Notes under the pieces: model-generated
The model's database searches: none
Told to the model about the DNA's origin: nothing
What the model saw: the letters and a program-made list of their open reading frames with translations, nothing else
Assembly (NCBI RefSeq): GCF_020176955.2
Contig: NZ_JAIUCZ020000009.1
Coordinates: 372,001 to 436,000, forward strand
Length of the DNA stretch: 64,000 nt
DNA from: Nocardia sp. alder85J
GTDB lineage: Bacteria > Actinomycetota > Actinomycetes > Mycobacteriales > Mycobacteriaceae
Direction of reading: 5' to 3'
Program-made: the position numbers and the translations under genes
Part shown: positions 15,891-24,128 of the stretch, piece by piece
Position numbering within the stretch: the first letter of the stretch is position 1
Layout of the letters: every line of letters begins with the position of its first letter

Positions 15891-16621
15891 ACAGGGTCAG
15901 GGCCACCAGCGACGGTGCGGGCAACCGCAGAACCTCCGGATGCCGAACAATCCCCTCGAGGCGTCCGGGGGTTCTCGCCATGTGCTCTACGCCAACGGTG
16001 GATAACGAACCAGAGCTACCGCGACACACCACGTGCCCAACCCCCGTAGCTCCCGCACAATCACCCACCAGCGGCATCACGTCCAACGGCAAACATCACG
16101 CGAGCAATCCGCTGTCTTGCAACCACCCACCGAAAATCCCGCCTACCAAGCCTTTTGGGCCGGGGCCCGTTCCCGCAGAGGCCGAAATTCTACTCATGCG
16201 CCGACGCGACACCTCAAGGGCGCTACTTCGTAGCGTCGCTACGCGATTACGCAAGCGCAACCCTTGACCTGCCACGCCGTCACACAGGTCCGGCCTGTAT
16301 CGCGGAAACGGGGACACACCGACCCCGCCCCGCCCCGCCCCAGAGGCGACATCAAGACCTCGGCACCTGCATCCTCTGCCACGCCGACACGGACGGACTC
16401 CCAGGCTGGTGCTGCTGCTTCACCGACGCCAACCACACGCCGCCAGCCACAACGCGGCCTAGCATCAGGCCGAGCCCAGCCCCCAATCTGCAAGCCGCCA
16501 CCCGAGCCCTACTCCCCGCCGCCCACGAACACACCCAACCCAACCAGAGTCGCCGCACCTACCTGCGTAAACTCACGCCCGCGCACCCCCCACCGCTGCA
16601 TACCGGACCAAGCAGGCAATT
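15891..16621. other. non-coding right end of the element, with palindromes
   Basis: No convincing gene lies in these 730 bases. CGCTAC-TTC-GTAGCG (16221-16235) is followed directly by TCGC-TAC-GCGA (16236-16246) and TTACGCAAGCGC, a compact set of dyads that could be a protein-binding or transfer/replication site. A frame at 16155-16634 contains CILCHADTDGLPGWCCC, perhaps the relic of a cysteine-rich gene, but its surroundings are not protein-like. Confidence 0.4.
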
Positions 16622-16660
16622 AAGGAATGCGTAACCGAGATGTCACCCCGGCCAGCAGTG
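16622..16660. other. right attachment junction (attR)
   Basis: The element arm AAGGAATGCGTAACCGAGAT (16622-16641) runs into the shared TCAC (16643-16646) and then into regulator coding sequence. The arm is the imperfect inverse of the attL arm: GGAATG, TAAC and GA match in order. Confidence 0.75.
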
Positions 16661-16793
16661 CCAGCTCCTCGCGGCGCAGGCCCGGGACGCGGCGGCGGGT
16701 GCCGTGTTCGATCAGCCCCACCTCGTCGGGGCGCAGGCGGGCGCGGCGGGAACGGAGGAATTCGCTCAGTTCGGCTCGCCGGTCCAGGGTCAT
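16643..16793 (-). pseudogene. XRE/MltR-like regulator, N-terminal fragment
   Basis: This encodes MTLDRRAELSEFLRSRR, then PDEVGLIEHGTRRRVPG and LRREELALLAGV, the characteristic start of this regulator family, including the first HTH helices. The frame then enters element DNA and stops after TSRLRIP. The rest of the gene is at 1494-2192. The ATG at 16793 is chosen from family alignment; a longer open frame from 16859 is unlikely. Before insertion the gene was divergent from the aldo/keto reductase with a 131-base gap, so that enzyme was probably its target. Confidence 0.87.
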
Positions 16794-16924
16794 GGCTTCC
16801 AGTATCGCGGAATCGGGTGGGTGCAGGGTGGGCACGGTGTGCCCAGGCTCGGGAGGCACTGGCCGAGGCGCCGGCGCTCGGCGACTGTGGGTGGGGCAGT
16901 AGCCGATTCGAGCAGGAGATGGTT

Positions 16925-17968
16925 GTGAGCACTACTCGTTCCCTCGGGGTCACCGGAATGGACCTCGCCGCACTGGGTTTCGGCACCTGGGTGCTGGCCG
17001 GGGCCGGCTGGCAGTATTCGTGGGGGGCCACCGACGACGATGATTCGGTCGCGGCGATCCGGCATGCGGTGGATCGCGGGCTGAACTGGATCGACACCGC
17101 GCCGGCCTACGGATTGGGGCACGCCGAATCGCTGGTGGGACGGGCGCTTTCGGAGCTGCCGGAGGGGGAGCGGCCCTATGTGTTCACCAAGACCGGGTTG
17201 ATCTGGGAGGACGGCGACGATCCGGCCGGGGCGCCACGGCGGATCATGCGGCCCGACGCCGTCCGGCGGGAACTGGAGCAGTCGTTGCGGCGGTTGCGGA
17301 TCGAGCAGGTCGATCTGTATCAGGTGCACTGGCCCGATACCGGGGCCGCTTTCGACTATGGGTCCGATGGTCCGGTGACGGCAGCGGCCACGCCGCTGGA
17401 GGAGTACTGGCAGGTGATGGCCGATCTGCGCAAGGAGGGCAAGGTACGGGCCATCGGGCTGTCCAATCACGATGTGGGGCAACTGGACCGGGCCGAGGTG
17501 GTGGCGCACGTGGATGCGATCCAGCCGCCGTTCTCCGCGATCAATCGTTCGGCGGCGGCGGAAATCGCCTGGGCGGCGGCGCATTCGACCGGGGTGATCG
17601 TGTACTCACCGTTGCAGTCGGGGCTGCTGACCGGGGCCCACCGTGCCGATCGGGTGCTCGGGGCCGACGACTGGCGTTCCGGGAGCCCGGATTTCACCAC
17701 CGGGCTGGCCGCGAATCTGGCGCTGGTGGAGGCGTTGCGGCCGATCGCGCGGCGGTACGAGGTCGGTGTGGCCGAGGTGGCGCTGGCCTGGGTGACCGCC
17801 TGGCCCGGGGTCACCGGTGCGATCGTCGGGGCCCGCACTCCGGCCCAGATCGACGGCTGGGCGGGGGCCGGTGCATTGCGCCTGGACAGTGACGATCTCG
17901 CCACGATCGCGGCGGCGATCACCGCGACCGGTGCGGGCGTGGGACCGGCCGCACCCGAATCGGTCTGA
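16925..17968 (+). CDS. aldo/keto reductase
   Basis: This is an NADPH-dependent (beta/alpha)8-barrel oxidoreductase of 347 aa. The catalytic tetrad is readable: Asp in NWIDTAPAYG with Tyr four residues on, Lys in YVFTKTGL, and His in DLYQVHWPD. SVDAIQ-type NADPH contacts follow (HVDAIQPPFSAI, VIVYSPLQSGLL). The GTG start at 16925 has AGGAG 6 bases upstream; the in-frame ATG at 16919 sits on the ribosome site and is rejected. The gene stands divergent from the broken MltR-like regulator, so it may now be derepressed or unregulated. The physiological carbonyl substrate is unknown. Confidence 0.93.
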   Translation: MSTTRSLGVTGMDLAALGFGTWVLAGAGWQYSWGATDDDDSVAAIRHAVDRGLNWIDTAPAYGLGHAESLVGRALSELPEGERPYVFTKTGLIWEDGDDPAGAPRRIMRPDAVRRELEQSLRRLRIEQVDLYQVHWPDTGAAFDYGSDGPVTAAATPLEEYWQVMADLRKEGKVRAIGLSNHDVGQLDRAEVVAHVDAIQPPFSAINRSAAAEIAWAAAHSTGVIVYSPLQSGLLTGAHRADRVLGADDWRSGSPDFTTGLAANLALVEALRPIARRYEVGVAEVALAWVTAWPGVTGAIVGARTPAQIDGWAGAGALRLDSDDLATIAAAITATGAGVGPAAPESV

Positions 17969-17989
17969 GCCCGAGGACGTCCCGGGCCG

Positions 17990-18301
17990 ATGACGGTGTT
18001 CGTCGTCGCCGAATTCCGTGCCGCGCCCGGCCGGGAGGATCGGCTGCGCACCGCGCTCGAGGCGATGATCGAGCCGGCGCTGTCGGAGCCGGGCTGCCTG
18101 GCGTATCAGCCGTTCGTCGATCCGAACGATCCGGCGCATCTGGTCGCGATCGGGCAGTGGACGGGTACGGCGGCGTGGGACGCGCACCTCGATTCGGCGC
18201 ACGGCCGGTACCTGGCCGGGGTGCTCACCGGGATTCTCGCGGAACCGGCCGTCGTCCACCGGGCGACGGCCGGGCCGGGTCAGGCCTCGGACTCGCCGTA
18301 G
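17990..18301 (+). CDS. antibiotic-biosynthesis-monooxygenase (ABM) domain protein
   Basis: This 103-aa protein is a single ferredoxin-like ABM fold: FVVAEFRAAPGREDRLRTAL at the start, EPGCLAYQPFVDPNDP in the middle and FYLGQW-like VAIGQWTG. These dimeric cofactor-free proteins include putative quinol monooxygenases. It follows the aldo/keto reductase by 21 bases and probably shares its transcript. Its last 22 bases overlap the end of the convergent DUF899 gene, an antisense arrangement worth noting. Confidence 0.85.
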   Translation: MTVFVVAEFRAAPGREDRLRTALEAMIEPALSEPGCLAYQPFVDPNDPAHLVAIGQWTGTAAWDAHLDSAHGRYLAGVLTGILAEPAVVHRATAGPGQASDSP

Positions 18302-18969
18302 GCGGCGGCGATGTCCTTCGCACTGCCCCAGCGGCTGTAGGTGGGTGACTGCGGCCAGCCCTCGGGCGAGTCCTGCCACTCCTCCTGGCGGCCGTACGGG
18401 AGCAGGTCGATCAGGGCGAAGGTGTGTGAGAGCTGTTCGGTGCCACGGCCGTTGGTGTGCCAGGTGCGGTAGACGGTGTCGCCGTCGCGCAGGAACACGT
18501 TCACGCCGAAGCCGCCACCGGGCGGCGCGTCGACATCGGCGCCGAACGAACTGTTCGCCGTCGAGTACCACGGCATCCGGTTGCCGACCCGCCGCCGATA
18601 GGCCAGCGCCTCGTCGATCGGCCCCTGGGTGACGATGACGAAGCGGGCGTCGTAGTTGCCGAGGAATTCCAGCCGGGTGAACTGCGAGGTGAATCCGGTG
18701 CACCCGGGGCACTGCCACTCCTCGCCCGGAAACCACATGTGGTTGTAGACGATCAGCTGCGATGCGCCCTCGAAGATGTCCGCCAACCGCACCGGACCGT
18801 CCTCACCCTCCAACAGGTACTCGGGCAGTTCGACCATCGGCAGCCGCCGGCGTGCGCCGGCGATCGCATCGAGTTCGCGGGTCGCCGCCTTCTCCCGGAC
18901 CCGCAACGCCTCCAGTTCCTTACGCCAGGCGGCGGCATCGACGACGGGTGGCAGCGCGTTCGTGCTCAT
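18280..18969 (-). CDS. DUF899 family thioredoxin-like protein
   Basis: This protein has 229 aa. It contains the family hallmarks PMVELPEYLLEGEDGPVRLADIF (residues about 45-67, quoted only as landmarks V, Y, F), IVYNHMWFPGEEWQCPGCTGF with a CPGC redox-like pair, and WYSTANSSFGADVD. DUF899 proteins have a thioredoxin-like fold with a CxxC motif, and their reaction is not established. The gene is cytoplasmic, monocistronic and convergent with the ABM gene. The ATG start is supported by the family N-terminus; the function remains unknown. Confidence 0.85.
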   Translation of the reverse strand: MSTNALPPVVDAAAWRKELEALRVREKAATRELDAIAGARRRLPMVELPEYLLEGEDGPVRLADIFEGASQLIVYNHMWFPGEEWQCPGCTGFTSQFTRLEFLGNYDARFVIVTQGPIDEALAYRRRVGNRMPWYSTANSSFGADVDAPPGGGFGVNVFLRDGDTVYRTWHTNGRGTEQLSHTFALIDLLPYGRQEEWQDSPEGWPQSPTYSRWGSAKDIAAAYGESEA

Positions 18970-19047
18970 CGGAATCCTTACCGGTCACGGTCTCAACCTC
19001 GGTCGGTGGTAGGACCGGTCCCGGACAGCGGATTCATCGGTCTGCCC

Positions 19048-21282
19048 TCAGTGCACCCGGGCGGGTTCCTCGTAGCCGAGTTGGACATCGTGGATGTTCT
19101 CGTTGCCGTTCACGTGGACGCTGGTGGTCACGGTGGGGTAGCCGCGGGTGACGACGACGTAGTCGCCGGCGGGGAGGTGGGGGACCTGGTAGCGGCCGTC
19201 GTCGTCGGTGCGGGCAGTGGCCACGCGGTTGCCGGTGGTGTCGAGGATGGTGACCTGGGCGTCGGGGACCGTGCGGCCTTCGGCGCGGACCACGCCGCCC
19301 AGGACCGCCAGGGGTTCCAGGTCGATGTCGTGGTGCAGCAGGCCGCTTTCCGGGACGGTCACGGTGGTCGCGGCGGGGCGAAGGCGTTCGGCGGTGACCA
19401 CGATGGTGTGGGCGCCGGAGGGGACGCTGCGGCAGGTGAAGCTGCCGTCGGGGGCGGTGGTGGCGGTGCCGACGACGTCGCCGTGTGGATTCGTCAGGGT
19501 GACGGTCGCGGCCGGGACCGGGTCGCCGGTGTCGACGCGGTGGACGGTGCCGGTCAGTTCGCCCGCGTCGGGGAGGGTCAGGTCGATCGGGTGCGGACGG
19601 CCGCCGAGGGCGATCGCCGTCGCGACCGGCTGGTGGCCGTGGGCGGCGGCGATCAGGACGTAGTCGCCGGGGGCGGGGGCCTCGATGCGGTAGCGGCCGT
19701 CGTGGCCGGTCGTGGAGCGCGCGATCTGGTGTCCGCGCGGATCTATCAGGGTCAGCACGACGCCGGTGACGGGGGCGCCGCCGTCGTGGCGGATGTGACC
19801 GTGCAGGGCGGGGCCGTGCAGCGCGGCGGGGGCGTGCAGACCGGCCTGGAGGGGTTCCGGCGCGACGGTGTCGACGATCTCGGACTGCGGTTCCAGGGCG
19901 GGGACCGACGGAATGGCGAACGCGGCGATCGTGGCCAGCGCGGCGACGCCGCCCAGGAACCAGAAGACGTTGGCGTAGCCGGATTCGGCGGGCAGGCCGT
20001 GCGCGGTGTGGGTGCCGGAGGTCAGGATGACCGACGAGATCGCGCTGCCGATCGCGCCGCCGACCGTGCGGACGTTGGCGTTCATCCCGGTGGCGGCGCC
20101 GGTCTGGGCGGGCGGCACGGCGGCCACGATGATGGCCGGCATCGACGAGAACGACAGGCCGATACCCACCCCGAGCAGCGCGGCGGCCAGGTAGATCTGC
20201 CAGCCCTGCGAGTGGCCGACGGCCAGCAGCGCGAAGGCCGGGACGGTGAGGAGACTGCCCACCAGCACGATCAGCTTCGGGCCGACGCGGGCGGCCAGCG
20301 GGCCGAGGGTCAGGCCGATGAGGAACATGGCCACCGACAGCGGCAGCATGTACACCCCGGATTTGGTGATGCTGGCGCTGAGGCCGTAGCCGGCGACGGA
20401 CTTCTGGGTCTGCAACAGCTGCGGCAGGAAGGTCATCATCGCGTACATGCCGACGCCGGTGAGCACGGCGACCACATTGGTCGTCCACACCGCCGGGATC
20501 CGCATCGTGCGCATATCGATCAGCGGGGTGGTCGAGCGCAGTTCGACGACGATCCAGCCGATCACGGTGATCACCGCCAGCGCGAACAGGCCGAGGGTCG
20601 TCGGTGAGGTCCAGCCCCACTTCGGCCCCTCGCTGACCGCCAGCAGCAGGCCGACCAGCCACGCCGACAGTAGTAGCGCCGCGAACCAGTTGATCCGGCC
20701 CGGACTGCGTACCGGTGATTCGGGGACGAACAGCACCGCGGCGACGGTCGCCAGCGCGGTCATGATCATCGGGATCCAGAACAGCCAGTGGTAGTTCAGG
20801 TGATCGATGATCGGCCCGGCCAGCACCAGGCCGATCCCGGAACCGACCGCGAGCAGCGAGGAGGCGATGCCGACCGCACCGTGCAGTTTCGCGGCGGGGA
20901 ACTCGTCGCGGATGATGCCGAACGCCAGCGGGATCACGCCGCCGCCGAGGCCCTGGATCACCCGCGCCACGATCATCACGCTCACCGATTCGGTCAGCGC
21001 GGCGACCAGCGATCCGAGGGTGAGCGCGACCAGCGTGAAGACGAGCATCCGCTCCTTGCCGACCTTGTCGCCGATCCGGCCGAGGATCGGGGTGGCGACC
21101 GAGGCGGACAGCAGATACGCCGTCATCAGCCAGGTCGCGGTGGCCTGCGTGGTGTGCAGAGCGGGGATGAGCAGCGAGAAGACCGGCACCACCATCGACT
21201 GCAACAAGGCATACGCGGTGACACCGACCAGCAGGACCGCGAAAACGACGTTGTAGTGCGGGCGGGTTTTGACGAGCGCCAT
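19048..21282 (-). CDS. DHA2-type MFS exporter fused to three Ig-like repeats
   Basis: This 744-aa protein has about 14 transmembrane helices in residues 10-460, with the MFS loop motif GRIGDKVGKERM and the proton-antiporter motif VIQGLGGGVIPLAFG. It then carries three tandem carboxypeptidase-regulatory-like (beta-sandwich) repeats from about residue 488: GHIRHDGGAPVTG, GTVHRVDTGDPVPAATV and GVVRAEGRTVPDAQVT, each with a DG(R/S)(Y/F) turn. Start ATG 21282 is preferred over GTG 21300 because GGGAGGG lies 9 bases upstream. It is a probable multidrug or lipid exporter. With 14 helices the C-terminus would be cytoplasmic, an odd place for such repeats. The neighbouring MarR gene may regulate it. 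Confidence 0.88.
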   Translation of the reverse strand: MALVKTRPHYNVVFAVLLVGVTAYALLQSMVVPVFSLLIPALHTTQATATWLMTAYLLSASVATPILGRIGDKVGKERMLVFTLVALTLGSLVAALTESVSVMIVARVIQGLGGGVIPLAFGIIRDEFPAAKLHGAVGIASSLLAVGSGIGLVLAGPIIDHLNYHWLFWIPMIMTALATVAAVLFVPESPVRSPGRINWFAALLLSAWLVGLLLAVSEGPKWGWTSPTTLGLFALAVITVIGWIVVELRSTTPLIDMRTMRIPAVWTTNVVAVLTGVGMYAMMTFLPQLLQTQKSVAGYGLSASITKSGVYMLPLSVAMFLIGLTLGPLAARVGPKLIVLVGSLLTVPAFALLAVGHSQGWQIYLAAALLGVGIGLSFSSMPAIIVAAVPPAQTGAATGMNANVRTVGGAIGSAISSVILTSGTHTAHGLPAESGYANVFWFLGGVAALATIAAFAIPSVPALEPQSEIVDTVAPEPLQAGLHAPAALHGPALHGHIRHDGGAPVTGVVLTLIDPRGHQIARSTTGHDGRYRIEAPAPGDYVLIAAAHGHQPVATAIALGGRPHPIDLTLPDAGELTGTVHRVDTGDPVPAATVTLTNPHGDVVGTATTAPDGSFTCRSVPSGAHTIVVTAERLRPAATTVTVPESGLLHHDIDLEPLAVLGGVVRAEGRTVPDAQVTILDTTGNRVATARTDDDGRYQVPHLPAGDYVVVTRGYPTVTTSVHVNGNENIHDVQLGYEEPARVH

Positions 21283-21372
21283 CGAACGGTTCCCTCCCAC
21301 GAAAATATCCGTCCGCTTGACGGTAGCAGAAACGGAGGCTCCCTCCGAATCGGACGTCCAGGTCGACCGGGC

Positions 21373-21912
21373 TCAGCGCCCGCCCAGGCGGCCCTCCAGC
21401 ACCAGCAGAAATTCGCTGAGAATGCGTGCCAAATCGGCCCGTTCGGCCTCCGGAAGGCCGGTGATCAGCCCTTTCTCATACGAGAGCTGCTGCGGGATGA
21501 GGTGGTCGGCGAGGTCGCGACCGGAGTCGGTGAGTGTGAGATGCGCAACGCGGCGATCGCGGGCGTCGGAGCGACGGGTGACGAGGCCGCGCTGTTCCAG
21601 CGCCCGCACCCGCTTGGTGACGGCGGCCGGGGAGGCATAGGTCTCGCGGGCGAGCTGACTGGGCGTACGGCCCGCCTCGCCCGCGGGGACCCCCGCCGGC
21701 TCCAGGGCATCGGCGCGGCGCAGCGCGCACAGGATCTCGAACTCGGTCCGGCTCAGACCCGCACGGCCCAGCGGCATCTCGGTGACCTCGTGCAGCAGGG
21801 TGGCGCAGCGGCTGATCCGGCCGATCACCGCGACCGGCTCGAAATCCATTCCGGGATAGGTGATCTCCCATTGCTGTAGGGCTCCGGCGACCACGTCGCG
21901 CGATTCGCTCAT
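21373..21912 (-). CDS. MarR-family transcriptional regulator
   Basis: This is a 179-aa winged-helix repressor. The core reads LSRTEFEILCALRRADA, SQLARETYASPAAVTKRVRALEQR (recognition helix near residues 108-131, shown by SPAAVTKR) and the wing GLVTRRSDARDRRVAHLTLT. Its ATG overlaps the stop of the FUSC gene as ATGA, so both are made from one transcript. A palindrome before the FUSC gene is a good candidate for its own operator. It may also control the MFS exporter 90 bases downstream on the same strand. The ligand is probably a small aromatic compound, as is usual in the family. Confidence 0.92.
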   Translation of the reverse strand: MSESRDVVAGALQQWEITYPGMDFEPVAVIGRISRCATLLHEVTEMPLGRAGLSRTEFEILCALRRADALEPAGVPAGEAGRTPSQLARETYASPAAVTKRVRALEQRGLVTRRSDARDRRVAHLTLTDSGRDLADHLIPQQLSYEKGLITGLPEAERADLARILSEFLLVLEGRLGGR

Positions 21913-23531
21913 CGGGATGCTCCGGTGGTGAGTTCGGCCAGCAGCCGGTGGCCCCGGCGTTCGGCGCTGACGATACGCTCGTCCGGCAGCGCGGTGCTCC
22001 ACCATTCCCCGGCGGCGGTATCGGCGGATTCGCGCAGGTCGACCAGGGCGGCGGCGAGCCGGTTGCGGTTGTCCGCGGCGGCGATGGCCGCCTCCACCCG
22101 GCCCAGCGCGGCGTCCGCGTGTTCGGTGACCCGGCGGTTGGGGATCGCGAAGCAGGCCAGCAGCCCCAGCACGGCGCCGACGCAGGTGTCCAGCCAGCGG
22201 TTCAGCACCAGTTCGGTGGTGGTCTGATGGTTCGCGAACTCCGTCATCAGCAGGGCCATCGGGGTCACGAAGGTGGAACCCAGCCAGTAGTTGCGCGACA
22301 TGGTCGCCTCGGCGCCGACCTGACAGGCCAGCACCGCGACGATCATCGCGACCGGATGATGGGTGATCGGCGCCAGCGCCGTGTACGCCAGCACCCCGGC
22401 CAGGTTCCCGACCGCGCGCTGCACGGCACGATGCCAGCTCAGCGCGGTGTTGGCGACGAACACGGTGGCGGCGGTGACCACGGCCCAGTACGGCCGGTGC
22501 ACGCCCAGCGCCATGGACACCCAGCCCGCGGCGGCGCACCCGACGGCCACCCGCAGCCCGATCGGGAAGTAGGCCGAGCCGGGGCCGAAGGCCCGGACCA
22601 TTGCCGCGACGCCGCCGCGGCCCGGCGCCCGCTCGGTGCTCATACCGCGCAGTTCCGCGGCCTCGGCCGGTGCCGGTGACACCGTGGGGACCTCGCGGCC
22701 ACGCCGCAGCTGCCGCGCCCACGCGGTGAGCTGTGCCGGGTCACCCGCGGCGGGGTCGGCGGCGATCGACTCGGCGCGGCTCAGCAGCCGGGCGGTCGGC
22801 GCGGGATCGGCGTGGGTCTGGCGCAGGGCCTGCCAGGCCGCCTGCACGGCGACCGCGGTGAGGTGCCGGGCCCGGACGGCCGCCGGATCGTCGGCGGGCA
22901 GGTCCGCCTGCCGGGCCACCGCGAGCAGGGCGCGCGCGACGGCGAGCCGTTCGGGGCCGCCGGGCCGGACCAGCGCGGGCGCCAGGCAGATCAGCCACGC
23001 GAACACCCCGGTCAGCAGGACCAGTGCCAGATGGCCGGGCAACTGCCCCGGCTGCTGGGGTGTGAACGTCGCGGTCGCGGTGATGAAGGTGAAGATGATG
23101 TTGCCGGGCGGGCCGAGGCGCGCGGCGTCGCACCCGACCTTGTAGGCCGCGGCGAGGACGGCGACGACCGCGACCCGGATCGCCGCGGCATCGGTGTACG
23201 CCGCGGTGGTCAGCGAGATCGCGGTGCCCGCCCACATACTCACCACCACCCAGGCCAGGGCCCGCGCGCGGGCCGCATAGGGCATGCCGTGCGCGTACAG
23301 GGCGCACAGGCCGCCCGCGGTGGTGTAGAGCGCCAGCGTCAGGTGGCCGGTGACCAGCAGCACCACATCCGGCACCCCGATCGCGACGACCCCGCTGATC
23401 GCGGGTTTGTACCAGATGTCGGCCGCCGGGCGTAGCCGCAGCATGCCCCGCACCGGCAGTACGCGGCGCAGGCCGGGACGGCGGACGGCGCGGTGCCGGC
23501 CGGGCCGGCGGGTGGGGGTGGAGGGGGGCAC
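21909..23531 (-). CDS. FUSC-family membrane protein (putative aromatic-acid/efflux pump)
   Basis: This 540-aa protein has two blocks of transmembrane helices (residues about 38-165 and 310-460) separated by a soluble segment, the FUSC/AaeB duplication pattern. Landmarks are PPGNIIFTFITATATFTP in the first block and HRPYWAVVTAATVFVANTALSWHRAVQR in the second (family motif around YWAVVTA and the HR pair). Relatives export aromatic carboxylates or act in stress tolerance. The GTG at 23531 has no clear ribosome site, so a leaderless transcript or a start at the internal ATG (MLRLRP) is possible. It is the first gene of the FUSC-MarR pair. Confidence 0.85.
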   Translation of the reverse strand: MPPSTPTRRPGRHRAVRRPGLRRVLPVRGMLRLRPAADIWYKPAISGVVAIGVPDVVLLVTGHLTLALYTTAGGLCALYAHGMPYAARARALAWVVVSMWAGTAISLTTAAYTDAAAIRVAVVAVLAAAYKVGCDAARLGPPGNIIFTFITATATFTPQQPGQLPGHLALVLLTGVFAWLICLAPALVRPGGPERLAVARALLAVARQADLPADDPAAVRARHLTAVAVQAAWQALRQTHADPAPTARLLSRAESIAADPAAGDPAQLTAWARQLRRGREVPTVSPAPAEAAELRGMSTERAPGRGGVAAMVRAFGPGSAYFPIGLRVAVGCAAAGWVSMALGVHRPYWAVVTAATVFVANTALSWHRAVQRAVGNLAGVLAYTALAPITHHPVAMIVAVLACQVGAEATMSRNYWLGSTFVTPMALLMTEFANHQTTTELVLNRWLDTCVGAVLGLLACFAIPNRRVTEHADAALGRVEAAIAAADNRNRLAAALVDLRESADTAAGEWWSTALPDERIVSAERRGHRLLAELTTGASR

Positions 23532-23540
23532 CCGAGAAGC

Positions 23541-23570
23541 TTAACGGATATTTTACTCGGAAAATAGTTG
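23541..23570 (-). promoter_or_regulatory. AT-rich palindrome before FUSC-MarR operon
   Basis: TATTTT (23549-23554) and AAAATA (23561-23566) form an inverted repeat around ACTCGG, flanked outside by TTAAC and GTTGA. It lies 10-40 bases upstream of the FUSC start, in otherwise GC-rich DNA. A MarR operator overlapping the -10 region is the simplest reading. Confidence 0.5.
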
Positions 23571-23604
23571 AGCCGCGCCACAGCGGCTGCGGTATTCGGG
23601 CCGG

Positions 23605-24033
23605 TCAGGGGACCAGCAGCTGATAACTCATCTCCTGATGCCGGCGCCGCAGCCGCCACCGGTCGTCGATGCGCGCCAACTCGTCGACATACCAGAGTCC
23701 GTTGAGCAGAACCCGCTGCCCGCCCTGCCCGTCGGACATCACCATCGGGTTGTGACACATCGAGCGGGCGGTGGCGGTGTCGCCGTCGACGGTGATCATC
23801 GCGTTCCCGACGAAGTGCTGATAGGCCAGGAAATTCGGCAGCACCTCGGCGAGGAATTTCTTCGCCGCCGCGAGATCGCCCGCGGCGCCGCCGGTTGCGG
23901 TGTAGTCGATGTACGCGTCCGCGGTGAAGAGGTCGTCCAGCAGATCCCACTGCCGGGAGTCGACCGCGTGCGCGTACCGGGCCATCAGGTCCGTGATCTC
24001 GAGCCGATCCGAAATCTCCTGCTGGGACAACAT
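23605..24033 (-). CDS. SnoaL-like / NTF2-fold protein
   Basis: This 142-aa protein has a single cone-shaped NTF2-like domain. The pattern EISDRLEITDLMARYAHAVD, WDLLDDLFTADAYIDYTA and the closing DDRWRLRRRHQEMSYQLL is typical of the SnoaL_4 group used as polyketide cyclases, dehydratases or steroid isomerase relatives. A GGAGGCGGAT ribosome site precedes the ATG at 24033. It lies 95 bases downstream of the SRPBCC gene on the same strand. Its substrate is unknown; association with lipid or steroid metabolism is common in this order. Confidence 0.87.
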   Translation of the reverse strand: MLSQQEISDRLEITDLMARYAHAVDSRQWDLLDDLFTADAYIDYTATGGAAGDLAAAKKFLAEVLPNFLAYQHFVGNAMITVDGDTATARSMCHNPMVMSDGQGGQRVLLNGLWYVDELARIDDRWRLRRRHQEMSYQLLVP

Positions 24034-24128
24034 ATCCGCCTCCGTGCGTGCGTGGGTGCGGATCCCATGCCAGCAGAGTCGCCGCGCGTTCCGGGCGGAA
24101 TCGGCCGAACCGGTTGCGGCGCGGCCGG

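Larger units (their letters stand above)
2193..16646. mobile_element. 14.45-kb integrative mobilizable element with serine integrase
   Basis: The element separates the two halves of an XRE/MltR-like regulator gene, which fixes both ends. It carries a large serine recombinase at the left end, two small genes divergent from a MobF relaxase, an XRE-TPR regulator, small cysteine-rich proteins, a histidine phosphatase and an IS3-type insertion. No TraB/FtsK translocase, no type IV secretion genes and no recognisable replication initiator are present, so it is best called an integrative mobilizable element that borrows a helper conjugation system. The base composition of the relaxase region, very rich in CAC and ACC codons, differs visibly from flanking genes. 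The family name is unknown to me. Confidence 0.82.

Noticed and set aside
16155..16634. 159-aa plus-strand frame with CILCHADTDGLPGWCCC
   Set aside because: It crosses the attachment arm, most of it is low-complexity Pro/Arg/Thr, and no start with a ribosome site exists. At best a relic.
2193..16646. Classification as a TraB-type AICE or a prophage
   Set aside because: No TraB/FtsK, replication initiator, capsid, terminase or lysis genes are present.
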